Of a stretch of DNA of 64,000 nucleotides, positions 1-13,745 are shown one piece after another. The translations under genes and the position numbers were made by a program. Position 1 is the stretch's first letter, and each line of letters starts with the position of its first letter. The stretch is from Rheum nobile (taxonomy: Eukaryota > Streptophyta > Magnoliopsida > Caryophyllales > Polygonaceae), in contig WOAB01000226.1 in assembly GCA_027886185.1 (NCBI GenBank), positions 992,001 to 1,056,000 on the forward strand, given 5' to 3'. The notes under the pieces are model-generated. The model was given only the letters and a program-made list of their open reading frames with translations. It made no database searches and was not told where the DNA came from.

Positions 1-29
1 AAGAGAGACAAAGCTCTTAAAAGCCATAA

Positions 30-520
30 AACGAAAAAAACGATTATAGAAGAACAAGACGAGGCGTACTACGACCTCTGATGTCATCAGAAATGAAAGC
101 AATAACCCCATCGAAAAGGTCCCTCGAAACATGAAGACCAACGGGAAAAGAGACGCAAGCCCATCAGCAAGACAATTTGCTTCCCTGTAAATATGACATA
201 GTTGGATAGACTAGTTCCTACGAATCAAGTCATGCACCATGGAAACGAGACTAAATAGGGGATGATAACGATCCATAGATTTACTCAGCAACAGAATCGC
301 CAAATGTGAATATGTTTCTAAGCAAACTCTCATGTATCACATGTCCCAAACAAGCTTAAGTAAGCAAACTCTCATGTATCCCATGTCCCAAACAAGCTTA
401 AGACCCTAAATGATCCTCCAAAGCTCAGCCATGGGAACCGAGCAACACCCAATGTTGTGGACAAAACCACCCAACCAAGAACCCAAGTAATCACGAATGG
501 GCCCTGCAGCAGGAGCACAA
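30..520 (-). pseudogene. Degenerate LINE RNase H domain fragment
   Basis: Read on the minus strand, this stretch gives pieces typical of the C-terminal RNase H domain of plant LINE ORF2 proteins. From 5' to 3' there is a GGFVHNIG-like segment, an AELW segment followed by GLKLVWDMGY, and finally IYREANCLADGLASL. That last piece matches the conserved end of the domain, where a His/Asp-containing motif precedes the terminal helix. Stops and frame changes interrupt the pieces, so no product is expected. A 42-bp tandem duplication lies within it. The reverse transcriptase part would lie to the right but is absent, so this is an isolated remnant downstream of the Dicer-like gene. Identification rests on motif recognition only. 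Confidence 0.6.
319..402. repeat. 42-bp tandem duplication inside the RNase H remnant
   Basis: Positions 319-360 and 361-402 are consecutive 42-bp copies differing at one base (A versus C in the GTATCAC/GTATCCC segment). A multiple of three would keep the reading frame, but the surrounding fragment is already broken. Confidence 0.9.
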
Positions 521-936
521 CCCTCTATGTGCAATTATAGTGCCTCAAAAGGTCACGGTTTGAACTTTACAAGTTAAAACTACGCTCTACATTTTTTGCA
601 ATTTACATTGTTACATTCCATCGACCCCCAAGGCACATGGTGATGGGGAGCTTCGAATGGTGCGTCACCAGAATACCACCATGACATTGTTGCATTTTTT
701 AAGCTCTTTAGAAAGCAAACTGTGCATACTACAACCCCGAGGAAGATATAATTATATGCTAAATACGCTTCGATCTCTTCAAAAGTTACATGAAAATAAA
801 GAGCATCTTACTAGTATCATAATCAGACATACAGTTAATTACCCGTGAAACCACATCCACCATTTTTTCCCCTTCTTGAGTCAGATCCAAAGACCAAAAC
901 CACAAACACTTATAATTCCTTTTACCCAAACGAGCA
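403..936. other. 3' flank of the Dicer-like gene, no gene seen
   Basis: Apart from the left part of the RNase H remnant (to about 520), I see no coding signal here. The stretch should hold the 3' untranslated region and polyadenylation site of the minus-strand Dicer-like gene, whose stop codon ends at 937. No single polyadenylation signal can be chosen with confidence. Confidence 0.4.
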
Positions 937-3900
937 CTAATCGGATTCGGAGTCGGGGGCGGAGTCAGATATGTACCCTTCCTTCCTCAAGAACCAGAGC
1001 GCTCCCTCTGCTGCGTGCTCAGCCGCCACTCTCTTTTTCAAGTGCGGTTCCCCTTGGCATTCGAGCTCCACGTCAGCCTCGTCAATCTCCAACACAACCT
1101 TGTAGGTGAATCTGCAACAACGACAAGGTTTTGGACATTTACTCCAAAAGGGTTGAAATTCTATATGCATTATGAGAAGCAAAAAAATGTAAAATATACA
1201 ATTACATAATACATGTTCAAATTGAAGAAAAAAACTATGACTTACAACTTCAAATGGCTCAGCCCTTGCTCGTTGCAGCACTCAAAGACCGGAGGCAGCC
1301 AGCAATTTGCGGCGCAGACCTCATGCAACCGTGACTTTGCAGTTCGCTTCTGTGAGCCACCTAAAATATTTGCACCCGAATAAAAAAGAAGAAATAAGAC
1401 GAATGCACACCATGAGCTTTAAGGGTCTGTTTGGATTCCCGGGATAATACATTAAATTGCATTAAAATGTCAATTTAATACAAGATAATGCATTATCCTC
1501 GGGAACCCAAACGGACCACTAGTCCATAAAGGCACAACTTGATAGAATAGTTAGTACCGGGTTTATTCATTTTAGGAATTTTCTGGCTGGGCATAAGATG
1601 AGTAGGTTGCAACTTCTTCGTTCCTTGGTATTTGCCATAACGCGCATCTGATGGATGTGATTGAAAACGAGGGGCGGTTCTTTCACTGCTAGAAGGACCC
1701 AACTTCAGGTTTTGAAATCTTCGAGTATCAGGAGAAACTGTAATTTCACTGCTAGAAGGATCCTCCAAGCTCAAGCTTTCAAATCTAAGAGCATCAGGAG
1801 AAACCGTGTATACTGGATCCTCGTCATAGCCTATCAGCTTAGACTTGTCTTTGTGACTCTCTCTTAAGATCTCTTCTAATGATTTAGATTTGACTCTATA
1901 GCCTTCAGCCTGCAAACATTGAGCAATTAAAAAAAATCTCTTTTCAATTCACGTCTGATTTCACAGCAAACCACATATGTGCATATAGTTACAGCTTATG
2001 ATGAATTGAGAGAGAAGGTTTAAGACCTTGAGAATTTCAAAGAGTTTCTCTGAAGCCATTTTCTTGGCAAATTTCCCATTGCTATATGTTACAGTAGCTG
2101 ACCAACAGCACAATTTCCCGTCTACTTCTGCTTCCACTTTTGCTTCAGTGGTGCAGCATTTGTTCTTCCTCACAGAGGTAAATTGCAGATCCCACTTGTA
2201 ATACTGGCAGAGCTCTGTCAGTTCTCTAAGAGGATTAATTTGCAGATTGGTAAACTTCATGATAGGATTCAAGAAATACAGCATCATTATCCACACAAGA
2301 TTCAGATTAAACCCCGTGTCGAGAAGAATGGCACCAAAGCAAGATTCTACCAAGTCACCCAGGGCCTGATTCAACAAAGTCAAGGAAATTAATAATCCGA
2401 AAAATCTGATAGCAATAGAACTAACGAGACAAGGAGTTCAGAGATATGACCTTAGGGCACTTGGGCTCCTCAAGGATACTACTGTCAGATGACAACGTTT
2501 CAATATACTTCACATACTTATCAATTGCATCACGCAGGTTATGGGAATCACAAATTATATTTTTATGGAAGCTATGGTCAATGGCAATTTTGGCAAAGGC
2601 TGAATTGTTCACAAGAACTGATCTCAAGTCGGTCAACTGGCCAGGTTTCAGTTTCGGGTACCCAGAATACAGATACGATGTGATTAAGTAGTCCAATACT
2701 GCATCACCAAGGAACTCCAATCTCTGGTGCAAAATTCAGAGCAGTTAGAAGTAAGCAGGATTGGCGTGTTAAGCCATAATGTGTAATGAAGCACAGAGAG
2801 CAGTGTACAAGACCTAACCTGATAACATCCTCCATTATGGCGATTGTATGAGGGATGTACAAATGCCTGAAGAAGCAGACCCCTATGCTGGAATCTGTGT
2901 TTGAGTATATTTTCTTCAAGGAAAGGGATATCTATGCGGGACGAAAGCGGCATGAAGGTAGCACTTGCTACGCCAACATGGTGCACTTTTGAAGCTTCAA
3001 AATCCACCTTTATGCCTATCCATCTAAGGAATGCAGTTGCAGCTTTAAAGCCACTGTCAACGATGTAAGCTCCAACAAGAGCTTCAACCACATCAGCAAT
3101 TGTTTTCTTGTATAGCCAGTGATGATTCTTGCTGCACTTCTGTGGCCAAGCATTTCCACTCTTGGGAGAGCCAGGCTCAGGTACAGGATGAATAGATTGT
3201 TCTGATTCATCGGTACATATGTTAGAGCATGGACGACCAAAGGCAAAGAACTGGCCTGGATCAAATTCTTCATCGCGTATGTACACCTAAATTATGGAAC
3301 AGGATTAGCAGCTATCCTCCAAAAGCAGCATCATACACAGAATGAAAATGGACTAGACAAAGGGTCCACAATCAATACTTAGAAAATAATACTCAATACG
3401 TGTTGAACTACAGAATGTTCCATTATTTATGGACCTTTGGGAATTCCTTGCTTAGTTCTTGTTTATGACATAAAGTTTTCTAGATACAACTATATTTCAA
3501 AAGTTTCAATCTAGATCCAACAAGAAACAAAAAACAAGCCAAAATAAAGGAAATAAAAGCAGATGGCAGATCATCTCGAACATGCACTAGATTATAACCT
3601 TGCTTTTGTTGATTTTGATCATAATCTTACTGATAATATTGTTGACCAGATTGCCAAGACAATTTCTCAAGAAGCTGAGGAAAAACTGATACTTAAGAAG
3701 ATCAAGATAATTCCAACATCTACTATTTACCTGTAGATTACTCCTGATTGCTATCTTGTAAAGGTTTGAGTTATTTACCATCCTGGAACGTCTCCGGGTT
3801 AGCTGACCCTCATCAATGGAGTCATATCTGAGAAAAAGGTGCCTTCCCACTGCAAATTTAAGGAAAGCGTCACCAAGTACTTCCAATCTCTCAAGAGAAA

Positions 3901-6900
3901 ACCGTTCGTTGCATTTCTCAGTCGTGAGTGCTTCAAGGACCTGTCATGAATAACCAAATCTGTCAACTTTAATATCAACAAAAGGTTGTTTTTACAATAG
4001 GTCTGACAATAGCACTAAAAATGATAGCCAACTTACTCGCTCAGCAGTAACCACTCCTCCCTCAGGAAACGAAGCAGAGAGCCTACTTTTCAATTCAATC
4101 GCCACTAGCAAGTTTTCAAGGCGATGCATGAGAGAAGGTAACAAAGAGATTGAACTTCCGAACTCCTTAGAGAGCCCTACTATCTTCATTTGACAAAGTT
4201 CTGGTGGTAGTTCAAAGAAGTGCTCCTCCAGTTCATGAATTTCTGATTTACACAACTTGATCAATTATTAACCAGAAATACCCTTACTGTTTAACAATGA
4301 AATTAATCATCAGAGAAAAAATATATCAACTCTACAAATATGCCAATGCTTCCAAATTACAAATCATGTCTCCTAGAATAAATGGAATTCTGCCCTTAAG
4401 ATGTACATCTGAAAATTACAAAGCCCCGTTTCAATCACAAGGTAATAAATGCTTGATTTGCCGGCGACTCTGAAAATGCAATTTGCAGAATTATACTTGA
4501 TGAACAACAGTGGTATTACAAGGATACTAAGGAGTTCACCACTAGAGCATGATACATTAACAATAACTGAAAATATTAAAATGCCAAAATGTCCGTTATC
4601 TATCCAAAAACTTGATGTTTAGATTCAATTACTCATTATTCTTTCCCTAGCCTGAAAAGATGTATAGACGTATGCCCATTTTTTTTTATAGGATGACAAA
4701 TCGTACCTGAATTTCCTTTCTTTCGATCATGCAGCAAATTGCGCAAGCAAAAAAGCTGCTTCACTCGTAATAGGGGTTGCTCAGGATAAGACAGCTGAAT
4801 CCCATGCCTATTAAGTATAACATGATGAATCAAATCACTCGAAAGAAAGTTATTTCACTAGCAAATCAATATTCTTTTCAGTAAAGGTCACTGAAAGAGA
4901 GAATCGATGAAAAGCTACCATGTTATGGTACCTTATGATCATGACAAATAAACTTATTTAATCTTAACGAACTAGCTATGACATCTCTATTTTGTTAAAC
5001 AATTCTATAAGCTAACAAATACTCAGACTGAAGAAAGAAAAAAGTTTCACATGAGGCACCTAATAATATGAAGAAAAATACCAGAAAATGATTACAGTGT
5101 ACTAGCGAAAGTGGATATAGGAAAATGGAAAAGGATGCTATCTGAGGTGCAGAAGACCAAAGCGATAAGATAATTCCAAAAATTCAGGAAACCAAAAGAA
5201 CACAGAGTACTTACGCATTAAACAAGTATTCGATATGGCTATACGAAGCATTATGAGAGCTGTACGCATTCTTCTCAGGAAGAAGTTCAGAAACAAAGAA
5301 GAATGACTTCTTGTGCGGGACATAAACTAAACTATTCAATATTTTGTTTACACTCACAGGTCCATCAACTAGTTTCAAGCTGCCATCTGGGGCATTTTGA
5401 TGATCTGCAACTTTTGATGAAGCATTAAAAACTGGTGAAGATAAGCATTTCTTGATGACCTTCCAATCCACAGTCATCATGCCTTGATGATCATGTGGTA
5501 TGACTGGGAGCAAAAGGTAGAACGTAGATGATCTTGATTCACAAATTATGTTGCTTCCCAGAGGAACAATGTTTGCCACAAATTCTGAACGATCAAGAAT
5601 GATCTTGAGGAGCAATTCTTGAAATTTCTGCGCCAGCAAAATCTGTACAACAAAGTACCAGAACAAATAAATTACAATTCTTACTGAAAAGAAAAGTTTA
5701 ATTAACGAAGTTCTCCAGTCCAATTCTTTTTTGGTCTCCAAAACATTTCTGTACCTCTTCTTCATTGAACTGAACAACTCCAGAGGGAACAAGCTGCGTC
5801 ATTACGGATCTACCATGAGATAAATGAAGATTGAGTTCCATTCTTTCTGCTTCCTTTGGTAGAGGTGCTTTAAGAAAAAAACCGAACTCTTTGTATTCTC
5901 TATCTAGTGGCTCAGGAGTTAAGCTTATGAAGTAAGAGTTGAGACAAACAGATTTCTCCAAGTCCAACCAAGATTCTTTAAGTATAGCAGGCACTATCAT
6001 CTCATGCAGTTCGCCTCGTGAGGCATCATCTGTATACAAATTGATCACTCAGTTAGTCAGTTTCCATTTAAGAAGTACCAAACTGATAATTAGCGGTTTA
6101 CCCTCAGTATCAGAATCAGACATATCTGATAAGCATTCATCCTTGTAGCTATCCTCATCAGGCAACAAATAGTCAGTTAAGGCCCCCAATTCATGCAACT
6201 GTTGGCACGCTTTCAGACAGGCATCTTTCTTGGCTGCTTCCATTGAAGAGTGAGGTGTACTCACAACTTGATGCATTGGAGCATTAGCAGGAAGGATAAT
6301 GTGACATATCATCCCTTCTACGTCATTAATGTAAAAGAATTGTGGATGAGGATCAAAAAATCTGCAAAATTACACGTTAATGTAAAATCTACCGTCAATT
6401 TCCTCAAAAATCCCGAAAATTGAAATTACATATTGCAACAAGGTCAATTAGATGACTAAAATGTAGACAAAGAACATACTCATCACGTGGGAGTTTCGAA
6501 CAATAATGGTGGAGCAACGTAACACTTGACTGTAAACTAATACTGGCACCTGTTGAGTCAACCCTATATACCTCCACCTCAAAATTGGCAGCCATTTCAC
6601 TGGACTTTCGGCTAACTATATGCAAGTTCATTTCCTCCTCCTCCTTTTTGAACTTCTCTATAATATTTACTTCTTTCTCATTTTCACTGCAATGACAGCA
6701 AGAGAGCCTAATTTAGCTAGCTATAGAGAAAAAGGGGGAAGTTTTAAGTGATATATTAAGAGAAAGGGTACCCATTGACCAAAAGTACATATTCAGATTG
6801 AAGCATGCGTGCACGGCCTCTAGACTGTATGAAGCTTGCTACGGTTTCCGGAAGATCAAACCTTATAACAAGACAACATGTTTGGATATCTAGTCCTTCT

Positions 6901-9900
6901 TCACCCACTTTAGTAGCTACCAATAGATTCAGCTGCAAAACCATAACAAGAAACCTATCTTGATTAAGAATTTGAGAAGAGTAAATAATTTAATGACTTC
7001 CATTTGCTGTCTCCTAGATCACAATGTACCATAGTCCATAGTAACCACATTTCGGAAAATCAACCTCCTTTGTGGTTATACAAACATAAACTATAGTAAT
7101 ATCTCACTGTAGTATACGGTATTACCTCACCAGACCGGAACTGGTCAAGAATGTCATTCATTGTTCTACGTGATATTCTCTTAGCTTGACAGTGGATTCC
7201 CACAAGATAGCCACAGTTCCAAGATGCTAAGATCTTAAGCCGTTGTAGTATGTAACACAAGGTTCTTGCAAAAATAATTCGATTCACGAATATTATGCAT
7301 TTCATATCATTCCTTGACCTGAAATATAATGAAAACAAGCGTCACTTTTGCAATACTTGAAAGCAACTCATGCTACGTTTCCTCCACTTAAATGAGTAGA
7401 TGAAAGCACAGAACTCAAAAAAGTTAAGATGGAATTCAGAGGATAGAAAGAAGTATCAAGGGAATGCTAGCACCTCTAAAACCATTGTTCACTCAGCACA
7501 TAAAGATGGAAAACAAACAATAGGATGCCGTAACATCTCCACTCTTGTAAGACTGATACTTATCCTATCATTTTACTCAAGAAAAAGGGTAACCCTTTCC
7601 ATCTAACACACCCATGACCCAACCATACCCACCAATAAGATCTGAGATAAAATCAATTTTTACAATAATTAATGGGAGATGTTAAACTTCACACTAAATT
7701 AATAAAATTCACACTTTAAAATTACAACAATAACCTTGTTTTAAGGGGAAATAACATAGTTACCCTAATCCCCAAACCCCCTTGAAAAATCTTCTGATGC
7801 AAAGTCTAAATTGCAGCCATCCTCACACCATTGTTGCGGCTATCGATTTTAGAGCTTACATCGGTCTCCGATCTCGTGATTGTTCGTTGTGAAAAAGTTT
7901 TTGAATCTCTCGCAAATTGTTGGGTTTAATTGTTGTAAAGTCGGAAAATTTGTGCAATTGAAACTATTGAGAACTGATATGGGTGAAATTGTGACTTTGT
8001 TGAACGTTGCTCAGCAAAATAAGCAATTTTTTCATCTTTGCTTCTAGTCCGTGGCTACCGCACACTTCTGGCTGCTGCTTCTCATGTCTGATGCTGCTGG
8101 ATGGCTTTCACGGATGACGAGCTTCAACTTCTGCCATTTCATCTTTGAAGCAACTTTTTTAATTTCCGATCTATTGTTGTCCTCTATCCTCCACTGCTTG
8201 CTTTTTCGCTAGCATTGACAAATTCTCCTTCTAGCTCACTTGTTCTTTTGCTGCATTTTTTGTGCACAAGCTTGCTGATTAGATCCATCATTGTGAAGAC
8301 CAGGACGCCTCCTCTTAAACTGATTTGGCAACCTCCTGAATTTTCAATCAACTGTTTTTGCTTGAATATCTTGCCTTTTATCACTTGATCATTCACTTGA
8401 TCAAGTTTTTTTTATATCTTTTTTCTTTCGACTAAATTTAACAAAATTCAAAAACAATTGGAATTAAGATAGAGTGTCCAATAGCCACCATTATTTCAGA
8501 ACTGCTACTCTTTTTTAGGGTTAGATTAAGAATGTGTTTCTTTGAATAAGGGTTATAATAGATGATGTTAATACTAAGATAAAATTGTTCACACGGTTAT
8601 CTCAAAGATAAAAGATAAGGATAGAAAGCAAATAAACTACACGTATCATAATTATGTACAATATCTTTGAAAGATCATTGGAAGATTTATTTACAATTGC
8701 TGATTATTTCCAAAACTTGTACTCCGTAATTAATTAGGTGGGCCTCCTTCAGAAAAAAAGAAAGAAGAAAAAGAAAAGACGGCTGAAGGGCTTTATGGTA
8801 AAAAGAATACAAAAGTGTGAAGTGGACATCAATTTTGTGTGAAGAACAACACTCATGTAATTAATATATCAGACAATGCATTTAAGTACAGATACACATA
8901 CCTAAAGTTGGAAAGTATCTGAATAAGGCACAAAAATTTTTGCGAGAAAAATGGCTCCTCCAACATCCCCATGCTAGACAAAACAGACTCAGCACCATCT
9001 ATATCATCATGAACAAGATACAATAAAATTAGTCGAAAGAAAAACAGAAGGTTTAATAGTTTGACAGCAAAAAGTGACAAAATGGATCCAGATCAACCAG
9101 ATAGTGCCAATGTATACGAAATTTACTTCCATAAAACCTATCTCGCACAATATAAACAAAAAGTTCTTCGGCTGTAAGATAGAGCCAGGATCATGATACC
9201 TCTATTGCAGTATGAGCTGCATAACGAAGTGATCTGACTGAGAAACTTATCACATATGCCATTATCTGTTGAGTTATCATTTTCACCAATCAATTCCTTT
9301 CTGTCAACTTGATCACCATTTAAAAGGATGCGACTAGCCTTCGGAAAAAAAAAAAAAACAGAAAGCAAATGGAGAATAAGCCATAACCAAATTACAAGAG
9401 GTATTCAACAAAAGAATTCAAGTATAGAATTGAGCATTATTTACTACTCTCATACTTGATATTGATGACTTCATATTTACAAATTATCTAGTTTAAGCTA
9501 GTGGAATTTGAATTGCTACACATGATTTAAAAAAAAGGAAATTGAGGGTTTAAAAATGCCGAAAGCTTTAAAACTCACCTGCAATACTCCGCAAATGCCA
9601 AGTGCTCCTAAGCAAAATTCCATGTTATTGTACAACTTATGGAGCAGTTTTTTTATCCTCCTCGCATTACTATGGTCATCTGTTATCCCCCGAAGCATTG
9701 CCATAGACTGTTTCATATGCATCAGCACATAGAAGATAGAACAAACAGTCCTCAAACTTGATCGAAGTCCAAATATCAAAAAATCATACTGAACTACCTG
9801 CTGTTTTATCTCTTTTAGTTTCCCTATGAAAATCTCTTTTGACGAGTCTCCTCTACTTGAAAGGTAGTAATAAACCTTAATGACAGGAGATGACACATAC

Positions 9901-12507
9901 TTCTCCAATTCTCCCTTGTCCTTGACAGAGCAAACCTGCAAAACAAATGCATTAAATATTATAAAGAATGGAACTTAATAAAAAAAAGAAAATTGTTCAT
10001 GAATCCTAAGATCATAATCTCAAGAAAGATCTATTGTATCCCATTTCCCAAAGATGTATAACAGACATCAAGATTTGGAACAATCACGTGATTGAGAAAA
10101 AACAAAGTCATTTATTGCAACATTGGTTTTCAGTATTTTGTTAAGCTTGTACATGCCTTCAAATATAGTTTACCTTAATAAATACCAAATTGTTCACTCA
10201 TGATATTATTGATATCTCTATGTTAAGCAGGACTGAATCGTTCCAGCATCACTTTACACACAAAAACTTAGTCAGGTTCATACAAGTCATTAGTCATGCC
10301 TTAGTAATGAGTCATGACAAAGACTTTGCATCCTCCTAAGTGTTTCTACTACTTCTGAAAGATACACAAAGCACGAGCAGATTACAGCCAAAGTTGACAT
10401 ATTCATAATTCATATCATGTTTACCTTGTCCATTGATTTATTTATTTTTCACCATAGTATCAAAGGGATAAATAATAGCTCAAAATAGGTAACATACCTT
10501 AGCATGAAGTAAAGCTTCAAGACCATCAACTGAACCACCTGAAAAATAAAAATGCAAGTCAAAAATAAAAATGCAAGTCAATCCAAATTACACACACATA
10601 GGGATATTGCTAGCCTACAGTTATGATGAAAAAGTACGTGTCTATGCACATTTGTGGCTCAAGTACAAAGTTCTTGAAAGACAGAAATTACTGAAACCAA
10701 ATCAGAAAATTAAATCATCATAAATCCAGAAAACATTTACTGCATCCATCTGCGAAAATTTTGCTCTCATAACAGAATGCAGATGCTTTGGCTCTAATCA
10801 AAAAACCGAATGCATCTTACAACAGATATCAAGAATACTTTATTTCCCTCTTCTCAGAGCAAATCTAACTAAAGAAAAGTTTGCAACACAAGTTCAAGTA
10901 TAAGCCACAAAAGGCATTGATTGACATGACAAATAGAAGAAGAACACCTATAGAGTATGCAATACATCAGCATGCTAATAAAGTCAATCAAGTAAAGCAT
11001 ATGCAAACCACACAAAATTGATGTAGTACCTCTTCCTAATACTGGAGATGCTGTCATGCCAAAGATACGAGGAAGTTTTGCAACTTTGTTGTTATAGAAC
11101 TCCTACATAAGATCTTCATCTTGATCAAATATAGCAATCAAATGTACAAATAAGAAAAACGGACGACCATACGCAAATAGATTCCTCAAGGTGCAAATTA
11201 CAATGACATGGAAATTACGTTTACAGCCCTTCACCTTCATAATTGCTGCATAAGGATGGTTGCTCTCAACTTGAGCATAGTGACACTCATCAAATATCAA
11301 AAGTGTGATCATTTCCATTTTGATGAAGCGGTGACATAAGCCACGGTATAGAATTATAGGTGTCATAACAAGAACCTATGAGTTTAATCAACAAAAGAAA
11401 ATTAGACAGGAAGTTGAGATTTTAATCTATGTTGTATCTGATAAATTGCAATACAAATTAAAGTTTCCAAGAGTAATCCTGTCCAATCCCTAGCAAATAT
11501 AAGCCATGGTCAGTATGACAAACCTCAAATTGTTCAAGTACTTTGTCCCAGTCTTTGTGCTTGCTGCGACACTTGTCATCACCACAAAAGCTCCCAACCT
11601 TAAAGTCAGTAAGATCCTCAATGACAGAAGCTTGCTGCAGAAAGCATATCAAATACAAAAGATATGAATGGACAGAAACTATTTGGTGAATCAGTGGGAC
11701 ATTGATACCACAAAGAAGACGTTGATTTTCCAGCAAACATCCAACTCCAAGCATGGGAAAATAACATCAACACCCAAATATATGATCATATTCTCCATTT
11801 GTGTAAGGAAACTAAAGATCAAGAAAAATTCACTAATCTGAATGACAGACCTTCTACAATTGAACTTCTTTATTTACCATGTATTCTAAATCAAAACTAA
11901 AACAAGCATGTTTTCACCATAAAAATTGGAAAAAGAAAGTAAGGCAATCACTGACACAACTTTGTGGCAACCTTTAATAAAGGTTGCTCAAATCAAAATA
12001 ACATATTGTCCTTAATGAAAGGGATAAGTTGACTACCCAACAAGGCAATAATGTGGATAGACAGCATATTTAATTTGTCAAGTAAGCATACTCAGCCAAA
12101 CACAACAAACTTATTTATATAAAAACAATCAAGATCCAGAGATTAATGTGCATCCCAAGAGATTAATGAACCTGGTTGACAAGAGCAACAGTGGGAGCAA
12201 GAAAAACACAAATATTCTTCTGGGGCTTCCTGATGAGATGGCCCATTTCATACATAAGCAAGACAGCAATGTGTGTCTTCCCACACCCTGTCTCCAAGTA
12301 TACTATAACGTTCCCCTCCAAAGCCCTCCTGCACAATTCCAGTTGGTAGCTAACCCATTCCAACCCCCAACAAGATTGTTGTCAGTCAGTCAGTCAACCG
12401 AAATTCAATCCCATAAAACTCCAAAAAAAAAAAAAAAACATGATGGATCCCTACTTTCTAGCACATTTTCTCGGGTCTTTGACTTCGATCGTCCCCTGCT
12501 CCTCCAT
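937..12507 (-). CDS. DCL4: DICER-LIKE 4 endoribonuclease, 25 exons, 1620 residues
   Basis: Predicted nuclear Dicer that cuts long dsRNA into 21-nt siRNAs (trans-acting and antiviral siRNA pathways, from knowledge of the family). Exons: 12507-12455, 12349-12172, 11634-11524, 11375-11235, 11102-11030, 10538-10498, 9935-9798, 9707-9579, 9338-9200, 8998-8902, 7318-7126, 6932-6772, 6686-6480, 6361-6102, 6029-5755, 5642-5215, 4807-4707, 4242-4037, 3940-3731, 3286-2819, 2723-2451, 2365-2027, 1909-1558, 1360-1246, 1111-937. All introns are GT-AG and all phases join. Domains: helicase with ETGCGKT (37-43), DECH (143-146) and QSRGRAR (467-473); dimerisation domain about 515-600; PAZ about 730-910; RNase IIIa with E997, D1001, D1112, E1115; RNase IIIb with E1206, D1210, D1298, E1301; two dsRNA-binding domains, about 1340-1407 and 1528-1615. 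The paired C-terminal dsRBDs and the helicase wording favour DCL4 over DCL2. Length is close to the family's 1650-1700. The start is the first ATG that splices into the helicase. Confidence 0.92.
1423..1517. mobile_element. Short MITE in the DCL4 intron before exon 24
   Basis: The two ends form an imperfect inverted repeat of about 32 bp. The left end begins GGGTCTGTTTGGATTCCC and the reverse complement of the right end begins TGGTCCGTTTGGGTTCCC; both continue into a GGATAATRCATTA-like stretch. The middle is about 30 bp of AT-rich DNA. The GGGTCTGTTTGG terminus resembles Tourist/Harbinger-type or hAT-type MITEs. No clean target duplication is visible, so the superfamily stays open. It lies wholly inside the intron between DCL4 exons 23 and 24. 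Confidence 0.7.
7319..8901 (-). other. Long DCL4 intron (1.58 kb) without recognised content
   Basis: This is much the longest intron of the gene and separates the linker after the first helicase half from the second half. It is AT-rich. I find no convincing exon, transposon termini or RNA gene. A 70-codon minus-strand reading frame at 8184-8396 resembles nothing known to me. Junction phase across the intron (AG|G, Arg) is intact. Confidence 0.6.
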
Positions 12508-12760
12508 CGCCGCTGGAGGATCGTCGCTCTATGAACTATGAAGCAATTTCTTAATTTTCTTTTTTACTTTATTGGGTGAGCACAGTAGAAAAATAAATGT
12601 GGGATAAAGAGAGAGAGAGATGGGAAGCGTGAGGAGAACGAAAAGGAGTGACGGAAGACGGGAAGAGGAAGAGGTTGCGAATGAAAAATCCAAGTGTTTG
12701 GGGAATTTTGGGAGACCATGTGAACACTGCTGAACTTCTGGGCCCCCCTCAAGTAAACGC
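12508..12760 (-). promoter_or_regulatory. Probable DCL4 leader and proximal promoter
   Basis: This is the sequence immediately upstream of the DCL4 start codon. On the coding strand it contains a short CT-rich run (plus-strand GA repeat near 12609-12620), common in plant leaders. No unambiguous TATA box or start site can be assigned. Confidence 0.35.
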
Positions 12761-13377
12761 GGGGTCAAAAAGTATACTCCCCTAACTTTGGTATTGTTGA
12801 ATTTTATTTTATTCTTTTGATAAACAAAATAATAAAAAAATTATACGAAAGGACGGTTAGACCCGTTTTATTGAATTAAACGTGAGTTTACACATACTCA
12901 CTAATACACTCACTAATACACTGATCATATTCAATCATCTTAACTAACTCCGGAAACTAGGCCTTGATATAGTGAATTTAACTTATGTAGCAATAAGTTT
13001 AAAGGATGTTATATTTTATTTACTTTTATTTTTTCTGACAACATATTATAATGGTTAAAAAAGTTTGAAATAATGAATAAAGAGGACACAGAATAACACC
13101 AAAGTGCAATATGAAATCAATAACATATAACAAGCATTTATGATTAGGTGTCAAATGTAATTAGGTATTTAGGATCATGCTGTCATATTTTTAAATCATT
13201 TAGAATGTGAATTATAATATTGGTAATGGATCATGAGATGACTAATCTCGTGTGAAATGTGAATAATATATATAAATTAATATAAATAAAAATGTATATA
13301 CTTTTTAAAGTATATGTACATGATTGAAGTATATAAATATAGGTCATTGCTATTTAGTGCCTACTCTATTTTACTTA

Positions 13378-13520
13378 GGGTCTGTTCGATATGACTGAGG
13401 CTTATTGGGGCTGAAGTTGAAGTAGGGGCTGAATTGGGCTGAAGCTGATTGGAAGAATTTAAGCTGGGGGCTGAATTGAGCTGAGGCTGAAGCTGAATCT
13501 GATGGCTGAAACCTTAGAAC
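13378..13520. repeat. GCTGAA-rich repetitive patch, probable MITE fragment
   Basis: After GGGTCTGTTCGATATG the sequence is built from irregular repeats of GGGGCTGAA/GCTGAAGCTGA. A similar composition recurs at 40340-40440, which also lies next to terminus-like sequence (ACCGAACGGAGCC). I read both as remains of small non-autonomous DNA transposons. No matching second end is clear here. Confidence 0.4.
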
Positions 13521-13745
13521 GCGTTTGGTATCGATGACTTATCCCAACTTAATTTTAGATGAAAATTACAAAATTACCCTTGATTTAATAAATTTGTAAG
13601 GGTATCATGTTTTCTCCAAATTTTGATTGTTTCTTCCTCAAAGTTGGTATAAGGCCGATACTTTAGATTTCGAACCACCATTCACATACATAAAACTTCA
13701 CTAATCCAATTTAACCATAATCATAATAATATTGAAATATAGATT

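Noticed and set aside
4440..4471. Extra constitutive DCL4 exon starting at the TTTTCAG acceptor
   Set aside because: It leads quickly to a stop, and the next acceptor at 4242 restores the expected EIHELEEHFFELPPEL segment in phase, so it is kept only as a possible alternative exon.
8184..8396. Open frame of 70 codons inside the long DCL4 intron
   Set aside because: No family resemblance, no splice support and it lies in AT-rich intron sequence.
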